A stretch of 64,000 nt of DNA, taken from assembly GCA_963576565.1 (NCBI GenBank), contig OY755047.1, forward strand, positions 7,596,931-7,660,930, given 5' to 3'. A model generated the notes under the pieces. The model made no database searches. It was not told the DNA's origin and saw nothing but the letters and a program-made list of their open reading frames with translations. Made by a program: the position numbers and the translations under genes. Source of the DNA: Aspidapion aeneum (taxonomy: Eukaryota > Arthropoda > Insecta > Coleoptera > Brentidae). Of the stretch, positions 56,501-64,000 are shown in pieces (position 1 is the stretch's first letter; every line of letters begins with the position of its first letter).

Positions 56501-57005
56501 CTTACCTGGTGGGCAACAACACTTATTCTAACGAGTAAAGGAGTTTGCTGTGACCTTGACGTTTTTGATTTTGTAAACATCTACTTTTAAGTTTAGTGAT
56601 CTATGGTATTTCCTAGTTTGGCTGTAAATTACGTCATTAAGTCGTAGATAAAAACAAAAGGGTAGACAAACATTTATGATTGCTTCGAAAAACATTTTAA
56701 AGCAAACATATTTTTAAAAAAACGTGATTTTATTTTATTTCAGATATTAGTAGTGAGGGTTGACCCGTAGGTCCCGTAAGTAGGCCAGAGTAGGTCCATT
56801 TTGCCATTTTGGATATTAACTCTGTACTTTTTGGGATATTAACTCTGTACTTTCTGTTGCAGGCCACCTAGATATGGTCCGGTTCCTGTTGGAAGCAGGG
56901 GCGGATCAAGAGCACAAAACCGACGAGATGCACACGGCCCTGATGGAGGCTTCCATGGATGGGCACGTGGAGGTGGCCCGTTTGCTGCTCGACTCCGGCG
57001 CGCAG
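38576..57005 (+). CDS. mask: mask/ANKHD1, multiple ankyrin repeat protein (first seven coding exons, partial)
   Basis: Exons: 38576-38806, 42833-43010, 45244-45423, 46417-46604, 48247-48394, 51413-51646 and 56863-57005. All have GT-AG borders and join in phase to 1302 nt, 434 codons, with no stop. The start is the ATG with A at -3. The N-terminus is acidic and Ser/Thr-rich, followed by 'RTVDPETQARLEALLQAAGI' and 'LRRLTSSVSCALDEAAAALT', signatures of ANKHD1/ANKRD17. Ankyrin repeats start near residue 214 ('LLSLACSAGYFELAQ', 'TPLMEAASAGHLDIVKLLV', 'SALTLACYKGHLDMVRFLLE'). The second ankyrin block and KH domain must lie beyond 64000. The family acts in receptor tyrosine kinase and Hippo signalling in Drosophila. 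Intron 6 carries an array made from exon 6. Exons are far richer in GC than the introns. Confidence 0.95.
38807..40943. other. mask intron 1, first part
   Basis: Mostly unremarkable AT-rich sequence. A small inverted pair (CAATTGTTTTT at 39178 and its near inverse at 39218) and a GA-rich stretch at 38890-38912 are visible. The rest of the intron after the element A copy (41622-42832) is likewise featureless. Confidence 0.5.
40944..41621 (+). mobile_element. Element A, copy 2 (mask intron 1)
   Basis: It has the same left hairpin (AGCTCACACATATACTATAC), 'CATAACTCAAAAACCAGTTG', three G-run-containing repeats and right hairpin ending GGCTGAG as at 23734. The (GTCT)n tract is much shorter here (41067-41085). 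TATTTT follows the right end and GATTTT precedes the left. Confidence 0.7.
43686..44487. repeat. Palindromic tandem array of 'GCTAACTTTA' elements
   Basis: The outermost ends TTAGCAGAACAACTTTGCAAA and the inverse (TTTCCAAAGTTGTTCTGCTAA) enclose about six ~100-165-bp units. Two on the left are inverted relative to four on the right, around a centre at 43890-43905. Junctions read GGTGTTCTGCTAACTTTA/TAAAGTTAGCAAAACACC, and each unit holds 'CGGATAATTAACGGCAAATTGTGC'. The frames through it are repeat artefacts. Located in mask intron 2. Confidence 0.75.
44490..45060 (+). pseudogene. LINE family 1, copy 4 (3' fragment)
   Basis: It begins at ACATTTGATAAGATTGGAAC and runs to the family 3' end ('GGTGGAGAATAGGCGTCGAAC', then poly-T-rich host sequence). 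It encodes 'VIGCLNSILWSREINKNVKF' and the degenerate 'VQRMNDERLPKQVLE' block. Stops and substitutions are present. In mask intron 2, sense orientation, directly abutting the palindromic array. Confidence 0.78.
45585..46347 (+). pseudogene. LINE family 1, copy 5 (RT core fragment)
   Basis: It encodes 'EEQSGFRAGRSCSDNVFCLK', 'HVTFVDLQKAYDTVPVEKLW', 'KDLRQGCCISPTLF', 'YTLQFADDQVIVAND' (catalytic FADD box) and 'YVYLGVTFEKTGTDC', with two frameshifts. It lacks the 3' third, ending at 46347. This is the best-preserved RT core of the family in the window. In mask intron 3, 70 bp before exon 4. Confidence 0.8.
46878..48137 (+). pseudogene. LINE family 1, copy 6, split by a nested LINE
   Basis: The two halves 46878-47068 and 47711-48137 align head to tail with other family 1 copies: the first ends at 'AATGTAAAATTTAACATAT', the second resumes at 'GTGGTGAAAAGCACGCTGTTG'. 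The C-terminal 'HVQRMNDERLPKQVLEWQPIG' is intact. In mask intron 4. Confidence 0.8.
47069..47709 (-). pseudogene. Nested LINE 3' fragment (CR1/Jockey-like) with TATC tail
   Basis: The minus strand encodes 'VSIYLLKTLTYIHKNKSKFV', 'NAAYHEYSTRNRNNFCIQRH', 'EYFKTPLYLQV', 'LPRHLKELSD' and so on, the C-terminal tail seen in many arthropod Jockey/CR1-superclade reverse transcriptases ('HxYxTRNxxN', 'SPLY'). The element ends at a short (TATC)n tail at 47068-47082. It interrupts the family 1 LINE, so it is younger. Confidence 0.65.
48459..49889. mobile_element. ACAGGGTG long palindrome, hosting element G (mask intron 5)
   Basis: The left arm 'TACAGGGTGATTTTTGTTGG', 'AGGTATTTCTAGCCAAGATAC', 'GGACATGTCC' returns inverted at 49800-49889 ('GTATCTTGGCTAGAAATACC', 'CACCCTGTA'). 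A second mirrored zone flanks the insert: 'AACTTTTTTACG' at 48641 against 'AAAAAGTTATAGGCC' at 49688, and 'AGTTTTTGAGATATTACAAAAAGTTTA' at 49350 against its inverse at 49570. Element G sits inside. Arms are about 400 bp. Confidence 0.78.
48649..49253. repeat. Element G: decamer minisatellite, copy 2 (two tandem or nested units)
   Basis: It begins CGAGGGGTGAACAGCTCTCA and ends TTAGCTGTTCACCCCTCG, with 'TCGGTGTACACATTT' inside both ends and many ~10-bp units (CACAATCYYT). A near-complete inner end at 48885-48915 (GGTCACCCCTCGG), followed by a ~140-bp GC-rich patch (48923-49063) with CAGGGCCGGTAACGG and an inverse GCGCTACGCCGCTG, suggests a second insertion. The open frames here are repeat artefacts. 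Confidence 0.7.
49888..51338. mobile_element. Second long palindrome, back to back with the first
   Basis: The left arm 'TACAGCGTGTCCCATTTTCG', 'ATGGGATTAAATGGGAAACTC', 'GGTTATTATTAAAGATATCGATTTTCTGATTGCA' returns inverted at 51250-51338. Inner zones such as 'GGACCTGGATTTTTTTTATTACTG' (50225) against 'AGTAATAAAAAAAATCCAGGTCC' (51023) show arms of about 600-700 bp around a centre near 50620. It shares the CCCACCCTGTAC right end with its neighbour. It ends about 75 bp before mask exon 6. Confidence 0.8.
51647..56575 (+). repeat. Tandem array of ~24 partial copies of mask exon 6 with splice donors
   Basis: Each ~200-bp unit contains about 120 bp homologous to the 3' half of exon 6 (from the 'LMEAAS' point to 'LTLACYKG') and about 80 bp homologous to the start of intron 6 up to 'CTAGATGGGTTTTTACAC'. 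Copies end at about 51846, 52047, 52248, 52449, 52649, 52848, 53046, 53248, 53470, 53671, 53871, 54071, 54271, 54471, 54672, 54872, 55073, 55271, 55493, 55692, 55843, 56053, 56203 and 56403, plus a decayed one near 56560. About half keep the donor AAAG/GTAAGTTCT unchanged. Many carry a GGGATAAGGCATTAAC frameshift with stops; others keep the ankyrin frame. None begins with a convincing acceptor, so they are pseudo-exons by sequence. The following 56576-56862 is the true intron end. Confidence 0.92.
56545..56740 (+). repeat. Intron 6 tail segment, duplicated at 59818-60020
   Basis: From 'TTTGCTGTGACCTTGACGTT' through 'TAAACATCTACTTTTAAGTTTAGTGATCTATGG', 'AAATTACGTCA' and 'AAAAACAAAAGGGTAGACAAAC' the sequence recurs in direct orientation at 59818-60020. 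The start of this segment is itself a decayed exon-6-like unit. Confidence 0.8.
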
Positions 57006-57235
57006 GTAAGACAAGTATGTATAACACACGCTCTGCTGTGCTTTTAATATTAATATTAATGTTTTTTCCTTTATTATTTTATTGTCCGCCATACCATAGT
57101 AACAAATGTGATGTTTGGACTCAAACTCAAACAAAAATATCAAGAAGCAAACTTCCAACAAAGAATTTAATGACATTTTATGCACATAAAACTACTACCG
57201 GTTATTTTGCAAAAGGCTTATGTTTTAGATCCTTC

Positions 57236-57786
57236 TATGTCGGTTTAGAACGTTTTTTTACGTTGTCCGACGCCTATTCTCCACCTCCTTCGATCCTGAC
57301 AATCATCTTCTGTCAGGTTTTTTTGACTCATGATCTTTAGGTTGACTGTTGCCATTCTAGTTTAGGACGCCCTCTTTTTCTGCGCCCTATTGGTTGCCAT
57401 TCTAGGACCTGCTTTGGTAATCTTTCGTCGTTCATCCGTTGTACATGGCTGTACCATATCAGTTGTTTTTTAGTGATGTTATCCATTATGCTTCTCTCCA
57501 TTCACATTCTTTCTTTTATGATCTCAATTCTTATGTGATCTGTTCTAGATGTTCTCATTTATCTTCTTATTGCGTCCATTTCAACGCTTTTCATTTTTGT
57601 TTTATATTTTTCTGCTACGCGACAAGTCTATTCCATACAGCAGCGTTTTATATATGTTAAATTTAACATTCTTTTTTATCTCTCTGCTCCATAAAATACT
57701 GTTAAGACATCCAATAACCTTTTTTGCTTTTACTATTCTTTTTTCCAGTTCTTTACAGTCTGTTCCTGTCTTATCAAATGTGACAA
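57236..57786 (-). pseudogene. LINE family 1, copy 7 (minus strand)
   Basis: Reads from the family 3' end at 57236 (inverse of 'GTCGGACAACGTAAAAAAACG') to 57786, where the 5' end is truncated at the same CACATTTGATAAGAC point as copies 2 and 4. Minus-strand blocks include 'HVQRMNDERLPKQVLEWQPI' and 'ILWSREIKKNVKF', plus a short deletion near 57640. In mask intron 7. Confidence 0.8.
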
Positions 57787-58207
57787 ATGTTTTAGATAAT
57801 GTATTGATTTAAGTTAGAGATAGAGATACCAAATAAATGACAGCAGTTTGAATTTATTTGTTGGAAATTTGCTTCTTGCCTTAAGGATACATAATATTTT
57901 TTTTTTTGTTTGAGGCCAAACATCACATCTGTTACTATAGAGTAGCTGTTGTTAAGTATCTTATTTTTTATTTTTTATTGTAATTTTAGAAGTTTAATAA
58001 AGTTTGTGTTTGTTTTAATATTGTTTCTAGCTTTATGGCAATTTAGATTATTTGTTTTGATTTTTAATAAAACACAATATAACAAAGAAATTGAAAAAAG
58101 TTAACTTTGCCCTCATTTTAGTAGGTACACGGTGTATTTTAAATGATACACCAAACTTTTGGTCAAATATTTGTTGTTTTCAAGTTATAGCATTTGTCAA
58201 GTTTAAA

Positions 58208-58817
58208 CAAGGCCAACACAAAAATAGAGGCCACGACCCTGAAAAAATCAGCTGTTCTCCCGGGGCTGAATTTTACATTGGGTCTTATGGGAGGTCAGAC
58301 GTTTTTTTATGATATTTTCAAAATGGCACTACAGATTTCCGCAAAATTTCACTGAAATATTCTCAGACACCATCCCGATATTCCACCAAAGGTTTGTAAG
58401 GAAGCAACATGATTAAAAGGTTAAAATCTTCAAGATTTAGCATTTCTTATTTTTAATTCAAATTACCCGCCATGTACCACATGCCAACTGTTATATTTGA
58501 CATGTATTTGACTTTGTCATATGTGATTGTCACATTCGCTTCTCCTTTAAACTTAATTTTTGTGTGAGCTAATGAAGCGGCTATGAAAAATTAGGGCTTA
58601 CTATACATTTAAAAAAAATTGTTCTGCCAGAATAAAGTAAAAACAATCTCAAAAACGGCTTAATTTAAAAAAAATCAAATATCCATGAACCGTCATTCCA
58701 ACTTCAATATTTTAAAGACAATCAGCTGTGTCGTAACGTGACCATCAAAAAAAAATCAGCCCCGGATGTGACGTCAACAAAGTGGAGGATCGTGGCCCGT
58801 CCATTTTGATAGCCCTG
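58208..58817 (+). mobile_element. 610-bp CA...TG element, copy 3
   Basis: Starts CAAGGCCAACACAAAAATAG and ends TTTTGATAGCCCTG, flanked by an exact 7-bp duplication GTTTAAA (58201-58207, 58818-58824). It is highly similar to the 3259 copy along its whole length. Confidence 0.9.
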
Positions 58818-59040
58818 GTTTAAAGAGTGGGGAAAATTGTAAATTTTAAAAATGTCAAATTTGACAATGTCAAATAATGTTGTAATTCATTATAATCAAA
58901 AATTATTCTATTGCTTTTTTCCAAAAATTTTTTAAACTTAAGGATATACAGTGTGACCAAATAACCTTTGCAAATAGGTATGATCAATTTTTAAAGAAAT
59001 AATTTTTTATGAGCTGTTAAATTTACAGAAACAATTAGAT

Positions 59041-59691
59041 ATACAGTGTGTCCACGTAAGTTGGCGGCATATGGGAAACTTTTTTATTATTAGCTTTATG
59101 AAAAAAAGTTATTCTTCATAAAAAGTTCTGCATGGTCCAAAACCTAAAATGCAACCATCAGATGTTAAATTTTTCATATTACGAGGTTTGTCAAAAAATG
59201 TGATTTTTGCTCCAGAGTAAAGTACCTTTCTTTTTGACAATATCGAAAATTGTTATAAAGAAAAGATGTTTAGAATTAAAAGTAGCTTTCAAATATTCAA
59301 CATTGTTTATTTACATTAAAAAATATTTTTTTCTACATTTTCTGCGATTACGTTGGAAATTTAAGTTTGCACATTAAAGCATAATTAATCTAGGATGCAA
59401 ATAATAATAATGTAAATAAACAATGTTAAATATTTGAAAGCTATTTTATATTCTAAACATCTTTTCTTTATAACAATTTTCGATATTGTCAAAAAGAAAG
59501 GTACTTTACTCAAGAGCAAAAATCACATTTTTTGACAAACCTCGTAATATGATGAAAAAATTTAACATCTGATGGTTGCATTTTAGGTTTTGGACCATGC
59601 AGAACTTTTTATGAAGAATAACTTTTTTTCGTAAAGCTAATAATAAAAAAGTTTCCCATATGCCGCCAACTTACGTGGACACACTGTATAT
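59041..59691. mobile_element. Near-perfect 650-bp palindrome with ACAGTGTG ends
   Basis: ATACAGTGTGTCCACGTAAG at left and its inverse at 59673-59691. The arms stay closely matched for over 250 bp ('AGTTCTGCATGGTCCAAAACC', 'GCAACCATCAGATGTTAAA', 'AAAGTACCTTTCTTTTTGACAA'), with a loop near 59330-59400. In mask intron 7. Confidence 0.88.
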
Positions 59692-59817
59692 TTTTTACAT
59701 ATCCAAAATTACCTTTTTATTTACAGAAAATAGTAATATTAGCACTATATATTTTTTAATTGTAGAAAAAAAAAACAGATTTTTAATAATACGCAATTAT
59801 CACCTTTAATGAACCAT

Positions 59818-60020
59818 TTTAGCGAGTAGGGAATTTGCTGTGACCTTCGCGTTTTTGATTTTGTAAACATCTACTTTTATGTTTAGTGATCTATGGTCTT
59901 ATCTATTTGGCCTGTAAATTACGTCACTGAATCGTTGATAAAAACAAAAGGGTAGACAAACGTTTATGGTGGCTTTGAGGAACATTTTAAAATATATTTA
60001 AAAAAAAGGTATTTTTATTT
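59818..60020 (+). repeat. Second copy of the mask intron 6 tail segment
   Basis: Direct repeat of 56545-56740, beginning with 'GAGTAGGGAATTTGCTGTGACCTT', a relic of the exon 6 'NEFKESALTL' coding stretch. It lies about 2.8 kb beyond exon 7. Confidence 0.75.
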
Positions 60021-61803
60021 ATTCTACCTTTAATGTAATGCATAATTCCACAACATTTCGATTGTCTGTTGTAATTTTAAACGAAGTTATAACAAGAAAA
60101 TTGTTAATAAAATCTATATGTTTGTGCCAGATTCATTTTACAAACAAAACTTTATCTGCGTACGCCACTATTAAGAGACTTTTTTAATTAAAAAAACAGC
60201 AAAAACAAAGTAAATAATATTGGAAAAATAATAATGTAAAAATAAAATATTTCAAAAGCTTGATAGTGATTGGAGGAGAATAATCGAAACGTTGCACTAG
60301 TGTTGTTTGTCAAAAAAATAAGTTTTTCAAGTTTTGTTAGGCAAATATTTACTTTTTTTCTTATAAACCCCTGACAAGTTAGTAATTTTTTTTCTAGGAG
60401 AGACGCAGTGGTTTCTTACTTAAAAAATTTCCTTAATAGTGGCGTGATACCCAGATAAAGATTTCTTTGTAAAAAAAAATGTTTTTAATTTTGACCGTTT
60501 ATCTGAAAAACAAAGAGGTTTGATGCAAATAATCAGATTTTTAGTTCTACATTTGACCTGCTTACACCACTGTACCCTGTACACTACATTATTTTTAGTA
60601 CCAGCCTGTATTTGGATTATTTAAAATCGATATTAATCCGATTTTGCCCATCACTATTATAAAACGTCATTAGGTTAGGTTTTAGTGTTTGACAAATGTG
60701 ACAAATTTTGACAAGAAATCATTTTCTTTGATAAATAATGGATTTTTATGGCGATGATTTAATGCAGGTTTATTAATATTTTTTATATTTTGGTGTATTT
60801 AGTCTAGTTTTAACGTCGGTTTTTTTATTATTTATTTAAAAACTGATGGAAATAGAACCGTAGTTGTTTACACACTTGAGTTTTAATAATTTTCTTGACA
60901 ATTTTGACGTTTACTGCAACAATTTTAGAAATCATTCACATTAAAAGCGTTTTATTTTTAATACTTTAAATTTTTGTGTTCAATTTTTCTTGAAATAAAC
61001 AAAAAAATTCTTGGTATGAAAACACCTACTAGAAATAGATCTTGTTTTTACTAGTGAAAACAGTTTATTTTGGTTTTTAGAGGCAGGTTTTTGTATTTAA
61101 ATATTTGAATGATACCTTGAGGTCTATTTATACGAATTCATTATTTAGCAATGAAACGGCAATGCTTAATTTTAATGGTTTCATATAAACCGTTTTTAAT
61201 TAAAAAATTATACAGCTCTTAAAAAAAATTAAGTTATTATTGAAATAAACGAAATCTTTTTAGATTACTAATTTTTAGATGGGCTTTCATAGTTTATCAT
61301 AAATGACAAATAAAAAATCGTCTAAGATCATAAAGAAAAATGGCATAACAGTCCTATGTTAAAAACGGAATTATTAGTAACCGGACATTATCAAAAACGT
61401 CATTCTTCAAAACAAGACAAGAGTAAAATCGAAGTTCTGTATAACATCTGTTATCAAAACCGTCTTTTATCAAAAGGACAAAATCATAAAAAAGGGTCGG
61501 GCCTAGTTTGTGACGTTTATCTAAAGAAGAGCGGTTCTGATATTGCTATGCAATTGAAGCGTCCTTTACTGCAATTTCTTTACTGCCATGCCTAAAGAAA
61601 ACACCGTATCTACAAAGGGATTGCTATAGCACATACGGTATTTTCATTAAACAATGTCCATCTTTTAAAAAGGTCAGGTGTTGGACCCTAGGTAATGATT
61701 CATTTGCAATTAATTGACCAAGAGGTTCGGTTCGGTTAACACCGATTTCGACCTCTCAAAAGAAGGGAGCTAATTAAAGGAAAAAAAAATACATTTTTAT
61801 TTT
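60021..61803. other. AT-rich spacer, no gene seen
   Basis: Nothing recognisable was found. A 79-codon plus-strand frame at 61356-61595 has no identifiable domain and is probably chance. This is most likely still mask intron 7. Confidence 0.4.
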
Positions 61804-62671
61804 AGCTCACACTACTACTATACTATAGTAGTGTGAGCTATGGTGATCCTAATTTTTTCGAGAAAAAAAAGTTGCTACGATTTCAAAAATTTTTATATAT
61901 CTTTGCGTTTCAGATGATTTTGAAACTTTTTTGTCGCGCCGTCTGTCTGTCTGTCTGTCTGTATGTCTATCTTTAACGACCAACGCGCATAACTCAAAAA
62001 CCGCTTGCCCGATTTTAGTGGCGGATCCAGAGGGACCCGCCCCCTCCCCCTTCCTAACATTAAACTTATTTTTAAAATTCCACTGGATTAACCGCATTTT
62101 TTAACAAAATGTTCCCGCAAGATAACTTTTTAAAATTTTTTTGGTAAAAATATCTAGGTATTTTAAAAATTTTCCCCTGGGGCGCATTTTATATGCCTGC
62201 CAATTTTATTTCAGACCTAAGAATTAATAAAAACAACAAGGAAAAGATATATTCTGGTTTTTGCGTCCGTCTTGGCTAGGTCTTGGGTCGAGACGGTCCC
62301 ATTTAAAAATGAACAAAATCCACCGAACGCAAGCCTAATAAAGGGTGGGGGGGGGTAGAATACATTTAAGTTTATTAAAAAAAAAGGGTATGGGTAGATT
62401 AAAAAAATTCGAGTTTAAGTGAAAATATGGCGTGTGTGACATCAAACGAAAGGTAATTGAGTCTGGAGATAAACAAAATACATTTTAGTTTTTTTTAAGG
62501 GTGGGGGTGGATTTTATAAATTAAAGTTTGGGTCAAAACATTGCTTGTGTGGTATCAGACGAAAGGTAATCGAGTCTGAAGTTGAATAAAATATATTTCA
62601 GTTTTTAGTTATATTAGCTCACATGTACACTATAACTATAGTACCTAGTGTGAGCTTAGGTCTTGGCAGAG
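61804..62671 (+). mobile_element. Element A, copy 3, with a MITE inside
   Basis: Left hairpin AGCTCACACTACTACTATAC, (GTCT)n tract at 61940-61970, two G-run repeats and right hairpin with 'GTGTGAGCTTAGG' then GGCAGAG; TATTTT on both flanks. A ~255-bp insert starting AGTGGCGGATCCAG at 62017 interrupts it just after 'CGCTTGCCCGATTTT' and the element resumes at about 62273 ('GCTAGGTCTTGGGTCGAGAC'). Confidence 0.72.
62017..62272. mobile_element. MITE-like insert with GTGGCGGATCCAG end
   Basis: The left end matches the 2614 element; the right end (inverse ACGGACGCAAAAACCAG) matches only weakly. Position within element A copy 3 defines the boundaries to within a few bases. Confidence 0.5.
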
Positions 62672-63189
62672 TATTTTTTGTATTTTTGGGTTCAAAAACA
62701 ACAAATATTATTTTTCCCGATTTAAATTTGCCGCCAAACCTCCATGAGACCGGTTTGTTGAGAGAAAGAGAGACGGAACCATTATACATGAAAAGAAAAG
62801 AAAGAGTTGCTCATGCTAGGCCCGGCCCCTTTTTATGATTTTGTCCGCTTTTGATAAAAGACTCGCAGCCAACGATAGAGACCGGCCATGGCACGTTATA
62901 AGCAAGTCACGTGCTCTTAGGAGTCCCAGGATTCTTATTGTATTGCTTAATATATTATATGTTTTTACACAATTTAAATAAATTACCAAAAAATTTTTGT
63001 TCTTTTATAGGCAAAAATTGAAAAAAATATTTTGCTGATATATTTATTATGGATAAAAGAACTAAATCTTTAAAACAAAAAAATTATACAAAATTTGCAC
63101 TCTCATATCTTCAGGTACATATATTAGGTACATAATATCGTTAGTAACTTCAAATCTATACAAGTCGTTCAAAATTGGACATATCAAAC
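62672..63189. other. Spacer without recognised features
   Basis: A purine-rich stretch (GAGAGAAAGAGAGACGG at 62760) and AT-rich sequence only. Confidence 0.4.
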
Positions 63190-63910
63190 CTAAGCTTTTA
63201 GTTTTTTAATTTTTCTTTGAGTGTCATCCTCTTTGTCTGAGTTCTTATTCAAAGATTTATTAGCAAACACTAAGTCATTGTGCTTTTTAATAAAATTATT
63301 TAAAAAAACTTTACATGCCCTTAAACTAATTTCTTCAAGCTTTGACAATAGTTTTTCTCCACAAAAACACTCGCTCACAATAATTTATTAAAAAGAAAGA
63401 AACAAGTGATTTTGTGAATAAGTGAGATGGTTTTCACACTCAATGAACTGAATGTAGTGGTCGTTAATAATTTTTTGAAAAATTACCCAGCACAAAGTTT
63501 AATATATATTTCATTAAAGTGTAAGTTAACTACCAACTCATGTTCTTTTAAAACCTGTATCATACTTTTTAAATATTTCACACTACCAGAGAGATTACTA
63601 TCTGTTAACAATATTTTACAAATCAGTTTTTTAATATTGCGAGGGTGCGGAAGAAATATTACCTTAGAATTGTAAATTGATGTGTATTCACTGGATGACT
63701 GGATAAACAAAGATGAAGCCAACATTAAAGTGTATCCACAATATCTTCGATTCTCAGGTTACCTTTTCAAGAGACCTAATTGTTCAATAAGAAATGACAA
63801 CTGAACACATTTTTCACTGTCTCTATCGAAAATGTCACTAAGGATGTCTATTACTTGATCAATCTTTTCCAAGATCTTATCTTTTACCACTTCTTTCCCG
63901 TTTGCAACAT
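63190..63910 (-). pseudogene. Decayed DNA-transposase remnant (THAP/P-element-like?)
   Basis: Minus-strand open segments follow one another: 'VVKDKILEKIDQVIDILSDI' (about 63885-63825), 'MLASSLFIQSSSEYTSIYNS' with 'VIFLPHPRNIKKLI' and 'LHFNEIYIK' (63725-63483), then 'LEEISLRACKVFLNNFIKKH' to the stop at 63190. The 'LPxPRxIKKL' and 'hhhDEIYhK'-like order resembles THAP/P-element-type transposases, where the second motif carries a catalytic Asp; here it reads NEIY, so that residue is lost. The family call is tentative. A host gene with introns is the alternative. Confidence 0.35.
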
Positions 63911-64000
63911 ATTAGGTTTCAGTTTTATAGTTGGACCGACAAGGAACAACACTAATTACACGTTCGCGGCATTGTTTATCTTATAGGTATTTTCTTTATA

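Noticed and set aside
51647..56575. Mutually exclusive alternative exons (Dscam-like cluster) in mask
   Set aside because: Units lack acceptors, most have frameshifts or stops, and each holds only half an exon. A Dscam-like cluster would need complete exons.
51413..56862. CRISPR or phage-type repeat array
   Set aside because: Repeat units are ~200 bp and exon-derived, with eukaryotic splice sites; no cas-like genes.
61356..61595. 79-codon plus-strand frame as a mask exon
   Set aside because: No ankyrin signature and no acceptor/donor pair in the required phase.
61849..62097. 82-codon minus-strand frame with TDRQTDRRRD
   Set aside because: It is the antisense translation of the (GTCT)n tract in element A.

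Overview
This window is a eukaryotic, AT-rich, repeat-dense piece of nuclear genome, most likely from an insect and possibly a beetle. The basis is four conserved animal genes with GT-AG introns and arthropod-type transposable elements (Jockey/RTE-like LINEs, Tigger, long palindromic elements, (GTCT)n-bearing repeats). The exact order is inference, because no species-specific marker can be read. No bacterial operon, CRISPR array, tRNA or rRNA was recognised.

Layout: 1-14400 is LINE debris, palindromic elements and AT-rich spacer. 14408-18427 (minus) holds the first three coding exons of an SCAF4/SCAF8-like RNA polymerase II CTD-interacting protein; its remaining exons lie beyond the left edge. 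It diverges from NUBPL (18885-21022, plus, four exons, 297 aa, complete) across a 457-bp shared promoter. NUBPL converges on SURF4 (23355-33815, minus, five exons, 270 aa, complete), whose introns are packed with nested transposons. SURF4 and mask/ANKHD1 (38576-57005, plus, first seven coding exons, 434 aa, continuing past the right edge) diverge across 4.8 kb that holds a 168-bp satellite array. 57006-64000 is mask intron 7 or later sequence with more repeats and a decayed transposase.

The most striking structure is inside mask: intron 6 (51647-56862) is almost entirely a tandem array of about 24 copies of a ~200-bp unit. Each unit carries the 3' half of the upstream ankyrin-repeat exon, its splice donor and the first ~80 bases of the intron. 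Other strong signals are three 610-bp CA...TG elements with exact 7-bp target duplications, one of which splits a Tigger transposase reading frame that is restored when the insertion is mentally removed; three copies of a hairpin-capped (GTCT)n element; and several long inverted-repeat elements with ACAGGGTGT-type ends that would fold into very long RNA hairpins within introns.

The four host genes belong to unrelated pathways: transcription termination, mitochondrial Fe-S assembly, ER cargo export, and ankyrin/KH signalling. Nothing suggests they act together beyond shared promoters. Coordinates of exons were derived by hand from splice consensus, reading phase and protein-family similarity. 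Transposon boundaries are exact only where a target-site duplication is stated.
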